DNA of 64,000 nt from Dokdonella sp. (GTDB lineage Bacteria > Pseudomonadota > Gammaproteobacteria > Xanthomonadales > Rhodanobacteraceae), in contig JALOBC010000011.1 in assembly GCA_023228465.1 (NCBI GenBank), forward strand, positions 1 through 64,000, given 5' to 3'. The translations under genes and the position numbers were made by a program. Below are positions 58,001 through 64,000 of this stretch, in pieces. Positions within the stretch are counted from its first letter, which is position 1, and each line of letters begins with the position of its first letter. The notes below the pieces were generated by a model. The model did not search any database. It was not told where the DNA came from and was given only the letters and a program-made list of their open reading frames with translations.

Positions 58001-60097
58001 TCAGTCCGTCGGCGCCTCGAAGCCGGCGCGGAAGATGACCATGCCCGGGGTCGCCCAAAGCGCATAGGCCGATTCGCTGAACTCGCCGGCGTCGCCATGG
58101 TTGCCCCATAGCGGTTCGATGCGGATTTCCAGCCGCGTCGTCCCGGCGGCCACGGCGAGCGGCGCATCCTGTTCCTGCCAGCGACGCAGCGTGTCGGGGC
58201 GCAGCGGCGGGAAGCTTCCGGCGGGCTGGCCATTGATGATGATGCGCGCGGCCTGGCCGCCCGCGGCAGCGTCGGCGATGCGCCGCAGGCGCAGGTTTGC
58301 CGCCGGTTCGGGCAGGTCCATGCGGAACTGGCTGGCCCCCGCACCGGCGCGGCAGACCAGGGCGCTGCGCGGGGTGCCGGCGGCGTCGCTGAAACGGCCA
58401 TCCAGGCGGCTGCAATCGGCGCCTGCGGGCGGCGTCCAGGCATGCCGTACCACGGCCCAGGGATCGCCGACTTCCAGCCGTGCCACGGGCACCAGTGCGC
58501 GCTGGTCGCTGGCGTATCCGCGTGCCACGGTCGCCATGCACACGTCCAGGGGTTCCGCGGGCGATGCACCGGCTTCCTGCAGTACTTCGATGCCGTCGGC
58601 GAAGTTTGGCGCATCGGCCAGCAGCAGCCGCCACATCGCGCTGACGCCCTGGGGATCGACCAGGCTGGCGCCGGACCAGGGCTGGCGGTAGGGCTGGCCC
58701 CAGTTGAAGTAGAAGCCGCCGTTATAGAAGTCTTCCAGACCGGTGCCCGGCCAGGCCGGCGCCAGCATGCCGTCGAAACGGATGCGCGTGTCGCCTTCGA
58801 GATAGTGCGGGTCGCCGGCCCCGTGTGCGCTGAAGTGGCCGCCAAGCGCCATCAGACGCCCGCTGCCGGAAAGCGCCAGCAGGCGATGTTCATGGGTCGG
58901 GCCGCCGGTGCTGCAGGCCGCATGTTCGAGCGCGAAATGGCGCGCGGCGCCCGCGGCCGGGGCGCCCGGATCGATGGACCAGTCCACGCGCATGGGTCCG
59001 GTCGTGCCCGCTGACAAGTTGCGCAGTCGGATCAGCAGGTCGCCACGAAATGGCATGGGCCACCACGAATAGAGCCGGTTTCCGGCGTCCCGCCCCTGCA
59101 GCGGCGAACGCATGGGCAGGGCCTGTGCGGCTTCGACGCCGAAGGCCGCGGTCAGCGGAAGTGCCAGCACGGGTTCGCCGTCGGCTTCGATCTCCAGTTG
59201 CACGTTTGCCCAGGCGGCCGGGTCGGCATCGATGCGCAAACCCGCCAGCGTACCGCCGCCGGGTTGCGCGATGACATGAGCCTCGCCCGGCGCCAGGGAG
59301 AAGGAAGACGTCTGCATGCCGAGGCCGCGCGACCATGGATCCTCGCCTGTCGCAGCGAGGAACTCACGCAGTTGCAGGAAGGCATCGGCCACGCTGAAGT
59401 CGCTGGTCACGCTGCCGGGCGGCAGGCGCTGGGCGTCGATCTGGTACCACAGCCGGGGCGGCGAGGGCGCTGTCGCCATGCTGCATGGCCCGTCGAGATC
59501 GAGCCCGGTCAGCGCAATGCGCAGTCCCTGCCGAAACGCGATGGGCACGTAGCTGGTGTAGCCGCCGCTGCCCGACGTGCGGTCAAACACCAATGGCGCG
59601 GTAAAGGGCAGGGTGGAGCCGTCGAACAGTCGCGCCAGCGGCAGGTCGAGCAGGGGTTGCGTGGCTTCGCCGAAGTACAGTCGCACGCGCAGCGTCTCGT
59701 CGAGACAGGTCGCCGTGGGCCCGCCACTGGTCAGCCACAGGCGGGTGACCGCGCCGGCGCCCGGATCATCGAACAGCACGACTTCGCCGGCGTCCCGGTA
59801 CAGCCAGCGGTCGGGGTAGGGGTTCGCGGCGGGCGGTTCGCTGCCCACGCCATGGCGGTCGTAGCGGCAGTTGTCGCTGCAGAAACTCGAAACCTCATGG
59901 GAAACCATGGCCGGCTCCAGGCGGCTCATCGCCTCCGGCGCCAGCCAGGGCGCCCATGCCGGACTCGCGGCCCACGCCGGACCCGCCAGGCAGCCGAGCG
60001 TGACCACCAAGGCCAGGGCCAGACGCTTCGCCGTCGACCTGCGACCTGGGCGCAAGGGATCGGCAAGCAAGCTTGCCCAGACCCCGCGTGTGCTCAT
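58001..60097 (-). CDS. Secreted DUF2961 (GH172-like) protein with GFE tail
   Basis: A 698-aa exported protein. The signal peptide follows a long basic stretch (GRRSTAKRLALALVVTLGCLAG..WA). The body matches DUF2961: an early GEVVLFDDPGAGAVTRLWLT segment and a central GTGLEDFYNGGFYFN motif with the acidic residues of GH172 fructofuranosidase-type enzymes. The C-terminus reads MVIFRAGFEAPTD; the IFxxGFE type tail is, as I remember, common on exported xanthomonad proteins. ATG 60097 has GGAGGG 5 bp upstream. The substrate is unknown. Confidence 0.85.
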   Translation of the reverse strand: MSTRGVWASLLADPLRPGRRSTAKRLALALVVTLGCLAGPAWAASPAWAPWLAPEAMSRLEPAMVSHEVSSFCSDNCRYDRHGVGSEPPAANPYPDRWLYRDAGEVVLFDDPGAGAVTRLWLTSGGPTATCLDETLRVRLYFGEATQPLLDLPLARLFDGSTLPFTAPLVFDRTSGSGGYTSYVPIAFRQGLRIALTGLDLDGPCSMATAPSPPRLWYQIDAQRLPPGSVTSDFSVADAFLQLREFLAATGEDPWSRGLGMQTSSFSLAPGEAHVIAQPGGGTLAGLRIDADPAAWANVQLEIEADGEPVLALPLTAAFGVEAAQALPMRSPLQGRDAGNRLYSWWPMPFRGDLLIRLRNLSAGTTGPMRVDWSIDPGAPAAGAARHFALEHAACSTGGPTHEHRLLALSGSGRLMALGGHFSAHGAGDPHYLEGDTRIRFDGMLAPAWPGTGLEDFYNGGFYFNWGQPYRQPWSGASLVDPQGVSAMWRLLLADAPNFADGIEVLQEAGASPAEPLDVCMATVARGYASDQRALVPVARLEVGDPWAVVRHAWTPPAGADCSRLDGRFSDAAGTPRSALVCRAGAGASQFRMDLPEPAANLRLRRIADAAAGGQAARIIINGQPAGSFPPLRPDTLRRWQEQDAPLAVAAGTTRLEIRIEPLWGNHGDAGEFSESAYALWATPGMVIFRAGFEAPTD

Positions 60098-60301
60098 TTC
60101 ATCCCTCCCCGCCACGGTGGGCCACCCCGTGCGACGCTGGCGTCTCGGCGCCCGGCTCGGCCGACCACGCTGCGATGAACGCCGCCGCCCGGCAGGCCGG
60201 GAAGCGGGCCGACCCTTGCCTGCGTATCGGGCCGGCCACAGGTTAGCGCCTCGCGGCGCACGCTTCGATCACCCGGCCGCGGTGTTACTCTTCGCGCCCG
60301 C

Positions 60302-61105
60302 ATGGACATGCAAATCTCCGATCCCAGATTCCACGGCATCGATCGCCTGTATGGCGTGGGCAGTGTCGCGCGCCTGCGGCGCGCGCGGGTCTGCGTGGTC
60401 GGCATCGGCGGGGTCGGCTCCTGGGTAGTCGAGGCGCTGGCGCGCAGCGGTGTGGGGCACCTGGCCCTGATCGATGCCGACGATGTCTGCCTGAGCAATA
60501 CAAATCGCCAGCTGCATGCGCTGGAGGGCGAATACGGCAGGTCCAAGGTCGAGGTAATGGCGCAGCGCGCGCGCCGCATCCAGCCGGACATCGAGGTCGA
60601 TCCGCTGGCCCAGTTCCTGACCCCGGGCAACCTCGCCAGCCTGCTCGGTCGCGGCTACGATCTGGTCATCGACTGCTGCGATGCATTCCGCGTCAAGGTG
60701 GAAACCATCGCCTGGTGCCGGCGCCGCAAGTTGCCGCTCATCACCTGCGGTTCGGCCGGCGGCCGCACCGATCCGACGCTGGTTTCGGTGCGCGACCTGT
60801 CGCGGACCGAGCACGATGCCCTGCTCGCCCTGGTGCGCAAGAAGCTGCGCGAGGAATTCCACTTCCCACGCGGCCCGAAGCGCTATTTCGGTGTGCAGGC
60901 GGTCTATTCGCGCGAGAACGTGCGTTATCCGCAAGCCGACGGCAGCGTCTGTGGCCTGCGCCCGGCCGGCGGCGATTCGTTGAAGCTCGATTGCGGCGGC
61001 GGCCTGGGTGCCGCGGCCCACATCACGGCCGCGTTCGCGTTCGCGGCCGTTTCGCGGGCCCTGCCACGCCTGCTCGCCAGCGCCGCGAAGGACGAAGAAG
61101 CCTGA
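60302..61105 (+). CDS. tcdA: tRNA threonylcarbamoyladenosine dehydratase
   Basis: A 267-aa E1-like enzyme that cyclises t6A37 of tRNA to ct6A with ATP. The nucleotide site is VVGIGGVGSWVVEALARSG (about residues 32-50) and the adenylate region is LIDADDVCLSNTNRQ. DCCDAFRVKV and the Cys-rich segment SVCGLRP follow. ATG 60302 is used (an ATG at 60308 is close). Confidence 0.94.
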   Translation: MDMQISDPRFHGIDRLYGVGSVARLRRARVCVVGIGGVGSWVVEALARSGVGHLALIDADDVCLSNTNRQLHALEGEYGRSKVEVMAQRARRIQPDIEVDPLAQFLTPGNLASLLGRGYDLVIDCCDAFRVKVETIAWCRRRKLPLITCGSAGGRTDPTLVSVRDLSRTEHDALLALVRKKLREEFHFPRGPKRYFGVQAVYSRENVRYPQADGSVCGLRPAGGDSLKLDCGGGLGAAAHITAAFAFAAVSRALPRLLASAAKDEEA

Positions 61106-61319
61106 CCTGATGGATGCCCGGCTTGGTGAAGAAGAGGGGCTTGCGGAGCGTGCAGGGCGCATGCGCGCCTGACCGGCCACGCTGGAACGGTGGCGGATGG
61201 AGCGTTGCGGCGCACGTGGCGGGCTTGCGTGCCCGCGCCATGGATATCCGAACGCGCAGGCGGGCAGGCCGCGTCCGAGCGTCATGCTCTCGACATCCAG
61301 CGACATGGGAGGAACCACG

Positions 61320-61745
61320 ATGGCCCCGATCAAACGTGCAACGGGAAATGACGAGCGCTCTGCGGCGGGTCGCATCGACGCGCAGATCCGGGCGCTGGAT
61401 GATTGGCGCGGCCGGACCCTGGCTCGGGTTCGCGAACTGATCCGACGCGCGGATCCGGAAGTCACCGAAGAAGTGAAATGGGTGAAGCCGAGCAACCCTG
61501 CGGGCGTGCCGGTCTGGTCGCACGACGGGATCATCTGTACGGGTGAAACGTACAAGGACAAGGTGAAGCTGACCTTCGCGCGCGGCGCTTCCCTCGAGGA
61601 CCCCGCCAGGCTCTTCAACGCCAGCCTGGAGGCCGGCACCCGGCGCGCCATCGACATCCACGCAGGCGATGTCATCGACGAAGCGGCGTTCGCGAGGCTG
61701 ATCGAGGCCGCGGTGGCGCTCAACCGGTCGAAGCTGCAGGGCTGA
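61320..61745 (+). CDS. DUF1801 family protein
   Basis: A 141-aa cytoplasmic protein with the DUF1801 (YdhG-like) fold: LARVRELIRRADPEVTEEVKWVKPSNPAGVPVWSHDGIICTG and a later KVKLTFARGASL. Function is unknown; the family adopts an Fe-S-scaffold-like fold. ATG 61320 has GGGAGGAA upstream. The 214 bp before it hold nothing that I can name. Confidence 0.88.
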   Translation: MAPIKRATGNDERSAAGRIDAQIRALDDWRGRTLARVRELIRRADPEVTEEVKWVKPSNPAGVPVWSHDGIICTGETYKDKVKLTFARGASLEDPARLFNASLEAGTRRAIDIHAGDVIDEAAFARLIEAAVALNRSKLQG

Positions 61746-61844
61746 GCGCGGGCGGCCCGCGCATGTCAGGGAGAACGCGCGACCCGCGCGGGCCTGGCAT
61801 CGTGCGTTGTGCCGCGGGGCCCGGATCCCCCACGCGGACGCGGC

Positions 61845-62642
61845 TCAAGGCGGAGGCGCGTCGCCAGGTGTCCAGCGTCCGGCTGCCAGGCCGAACAGGC
61901 GCCGCGCGTTGGCCGTCGTGGCGCGGGCGATGTCATCCGGTGATTCGTCGCGCAGTTCCGCCACCACCCGGCACACCTCGGCCAGGCGCGCCGGTTCGTT
62001 GCGTTCGCCGCGGTGGCCGTGGAGGGGCTGGTCGGGCGCATCGGTTTCCAGCACCAGGAACTCGATCGGCATCCCGCTCACGATCCTGCGCAGGCGCCGG
62101 GCGCGCGGCCAGGTCACCGGACCGCCGATGCCGATGAGAAAGCCCAGTGCCCACAGCTGGCGCGCCTGCTCGGGGCTGCCGGAGAAACTGTGCACGACGC
62201 CGCGCAAGCTGCCGACGCGGCGCAGCGCCAGGGTGACTTCCTCCAGCGCGCGGCGGGCGTGCAGGATCAGTGGCAATTCGAACTCGCGCGCGAGCTCGAG
62301 CTGCGCGTTGAAATAGCCGCGCTGGGCCTCGGCGTCGGCGTCCTCGATCCAGAAGTCGAGGCCGCATTCGCCCACCGCCACCGGCCGCTCGCGTTGCAGC
62401 CAGTCGCGCAGCAGGGCGAGATGCTCCGGCCGGTGTTGGCCCGTGAACATCGGATGCAGGCCCCAGGCGGGATGCAGGCCGTCGTGGGCGCGGCACAGTG
62501 CGCCGATCGGCCCGAAGCCGGTCACGCCGATGGCCGGGATGACCTGGGTGGTCACGCCGGCCGCGCGCGCGCGGGCGATCACGTCGTCGCGGTCGGCGTC
62601 GAACTCCGCTGCATCGAGATGGCAGTGCGAGTCGGTCAGCAC
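61845..62642 (-). CDS. TatD-family metal-dependent hydrolase (YjjV-like)
   Basis: A 265-aa TIM-barrel nuclease/hydrolase. Metal motifs: TDSHCHLDAAEFD at the start, GECGLDFW, ILHARRA, VVHSFSGSPEQ and LETDAPDQPLHGHRGERNEP near the end. TatD enzymes are 3'-5' DNA/RNA exonucleases; the YjjV branch is less well characterised. The start is GTG 62642, giving VLTDSHCHL; it lies 8 bp after the stop of the protease gene and may be read from the same transcript. Confidence 0.93.
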   Translation of the reverse strand: MLTDSHCHLDAAEFDADRDDVIARARAAGVTTQVIPAIGVTGFGPIGALCRAHDGLHPAWGLHPMFTGQHRPEHLALLRDWLQRERPVAVGECGLDFWIEDADAEAQRGYFNAQLELAREFELPLILHARRALEEVTLALRRVGSLRGVVHSFSGSPEQARQLWALGFLIGIGGPVTWPRARRLRRIVSGMPIEFLVLETDAPDQPLHGHRGERNEPARLAEVCRVVAELRDESPDDIARATTANARRLFGLAAGRWTPGDAPPP

Positions 62643-62650
62643 GCGCTGCG

Positions 62651-64000
62651 TCAGGGCCGCGTCGCGCGGCGGTGGGGAAGCTGCCGCAGGATGGACGGGG
62701 TGTCCAGCGGCGGGCGTTGGCTGACCGGTTCCGCCGGCGCCGTGGTGCCACCCGGGATGCTGCGGGTGCCGGTGTGGTCCGGGTCCAGCCAGTCGCGCAG
62801 GCGCTGGTCCGCGCTGGCGCCATCCCAGGCGATGGCGAACTTGCCGTAACAGTCGCCGCCGTTGTCGGGCCGGGTGGGTGCGCTGCTGCTGCATTGCGCG
62901 TTGCCGCCGCTCAGCATGCCGATCAGGCGGCGCGCCCCGTCGCCGGCACCCGCCGGGGCGAACAGGCCGGATCCGGACGAGCCGCCTTCGGTGGTGCCCT
63001 GGCTATACGGGCCGGTCTGCCAATGCGTGTTCGCCGGACCGCCGTACACGGTGCAGTTCCTGATCGTCGCCGGGCGCGGACCGGCGGTGATCTTCTTCAC
63101 GTCGCCGGAGGGGTGGTGGATACCGATGGTGCCACTGGGCGTGGTGTTGGTGGCGTCCCAGCCGGCGCGGTACACGTTCCACGCGGCGGCGGGCGCCTCC
63201 TTGAGCTCGAGCAGGCTGAAATCCACGTCGGCGCGCGCCGCGCGCAACCAGGCGCCGCTCTGGTTGTCCTTGAAGAAACCCCCGGTCGGCATGCCCAGGC
63301 TCTGGCAGCGCGTGGACTGGTAGTTCCAATAGACGGAGATGGAGTTGGCTTCCGCGGCGCTGTCGATGCAGTGCCCGGCGGTCAGGAACCAGTTCTTGCG
63401 CGTGCGCGGCACGTCGGCGAGCAGGGTGCCGCTGCACATGTAGTACTGGCCGTCGTCATCGTTGCGGAACTCGATATAGGCGACCGCGCGGATCTCGTCC
63501 GCATAGGGCTGCCCAAGGTCGCAGACCACATCGATGTTGCATTCGCCGGAAGCGCCGGGCTGGCCGATCTTGCTGCGCCCGAACACGTCGCGAAAGCCGG
63601 CACCGACGACGCCCAGGCGCAGCTGGCCGGCCTCGATGGACTGGCCGGCCGGTACGTGCAGCTCGATGATGGCGCTGTCGCCGGGCAGCACCGGCGCCTC
63701 GAAGCGGCCGTCGTTGTCGTCGGCGATGGTGTAGGGGCCTTGCCAGTAGTCGTCGGCGCCGATCACGTGCAGGCTTGCGCCGGTGGGCAGCCTGAACACG
63801 TCGAAGCCCAGGCGCAGGTCGGTCGCGCCGCTCACGCGCACCCGCGCCCGCCACAGTTGCGAGCCATCGGGCAGGTTGTCGATGCGGCCCTGCAAGGTCG
63901 GTGCGACGGCGGTAGCCAGGCTCTCGGCGACCTGCGCGCGCTTGACCTGCATGCCGGGTGCGCGCAGCGCCCGGTCGGCATCGCGCAACAGCGCCGCGGC
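62651..64000 (-). CDS. Secreted lysyl-endopeptidase-like serine protease (5' end beyond window)
   Basis: The N-terminal part is cut by the window end, with the frame open through base 64000. The visible part (about 449 aa) has a pro-domain-like beta region with GECNIDVVCD, then a trypsin-fold protease: His in LTAGHCID, Asp in ARADVDFSLLEL and Ser in TTEGGSSGSGLF. Cys pairs match Achromobacter protease I/Lysobacter Lys-C-type enzymes, which cut after Lys. An export signal is expected upstream. Confidence 0.9.
   Translation of the reverse strand, partial: AAALLRDADRALRAPGMQVKRAQVAESLATAVAPTLQGRIDNLPDGSQLWRARVRVSGATDLRLGFDVFRLPTGASLHVIGADDYWQGPYTIADDNDGRFEAPVLPGDSAIIELHVPAGQSIEAGQLRLGVVGAGFRDVFGRSKIGQPGASGECNIDVVCDLGQPYADEIRAVAYIEFRNDDDGQYYMCSGTLLADVPRTRKNWFLTAGHCIDSAAEANSISVYWNYQSTRCQSLGMPTGGFFKDNQSGAWLRAARADVDFSLLELKEAPAAAWNVYRAGWDATNTTPSGTIGIHHPSGDVKKITAGPRPATIRNCTVYGGPANTHWQTGPYSQGTTEGGSSGSGLFAPAGAGDGARRLIGMLSGGNAQCSSSAPTRPDNGGDCYGKFAIAWDGASADQRLRDWLDPDHTGTRSIPGGTTAPAEPVSQRPPLDTPSILRQLPHRRATRP

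Overview
The window is GC-rich chromosomal DNA of a Xanthomonadales (Lysobacterales) gammaproteobacterium. The main reason is the arginine operon at 12.3-19.7 kb. It has the xanthomonad-type N-acetylornithine carbamoyltransferase, argG, an acetylcitrulline deacetylase-like argE, a fused N-acetylglutamate kinase/synthase, argC and argH. A ribosomal THX gene and REP sequences built on a GTGGGAG head fit the same lineage. I cannot fix the genus from sequence alone.

Layout. 0-0.2 kb: REP repeats and the end of a DUF218 gene. 1.2-5.7 kb: a RiPP (lasso-peptide type) locus with asparagine-synthetase-like cyclase, 68-aa candidate precursor, secreted protein of unknown function, HprK-like kinase, PqqD-like leader-binding protein (opposite strand) and B2 transglutaminase-like leader peptidase. 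The middle of this locus (about 1.6-3.95 kb) is clearly more AT-rich than everything else here, and REP clusters lie on both sides of the region. 5.9-11.2 kb: ppsA/ppsR, sufE and cysS. 11.4 kb: glycine-zipper protein. 12.3-19.7 kb: arginine operon. 19.8-22.6 kb: PIG-L deacetylase, an unknown protein and a baeRF-family protein. 22.7-26.0 kb: an MrfA/MrfB-like helicase-exonuclease pair. 27.1 kb: tRNA-Pro(CGG). 27.3-35.4 kb: serine hydrolase, ene-reductase, DksA/TraR-type zinc finger, DUF2058, HtpG, then an aminotransferase plus omega-amidase repair/salvage pair. 35.4-35.8 kb: six-copy 43-bp REP tandem array. 35.8-42.0 kb: ArsC-like, lipoprotein, MerC-domain, TDT transporter, CDF transporter, THX, cold-shock protein, CorA, rhomboid. 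42.0-53.0 kb (minus strand): transglutaminase-like protein + MscS channel, Bpt leucyltransferase, PBP1C + bacterial alpha-2-macroglobulin. 53.1-64 kb: Tyr/Gly-rich lipoprotein, EF-hand protein, HExxH lipoprotein, RRM protein, Mpo1-like, acyltransferase 3, c-type cytochrome, DUF2961 protein, TcdA, DUF1801, TatD-family nuclease and a secreted lysyl-endopeptidase-like protease cut by the window edge.

The most notable system is the lasso-type RiPP locus. The precursor candidate starts 14 bp after the cyclase stop. It carries a YxxPxI leader motif and a core that can form a 9-residue ring (AGSEGSELD), and the register matches my recollection of the kinase-associated lasso peptide paeninodin. The presence of an HprK-like kinase suggests a phosphorylated or otherwise tailored product. 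No exporter or receptor gene is visible in the window, and one cluster protein (secreted, 241 aa) is not recognisable.
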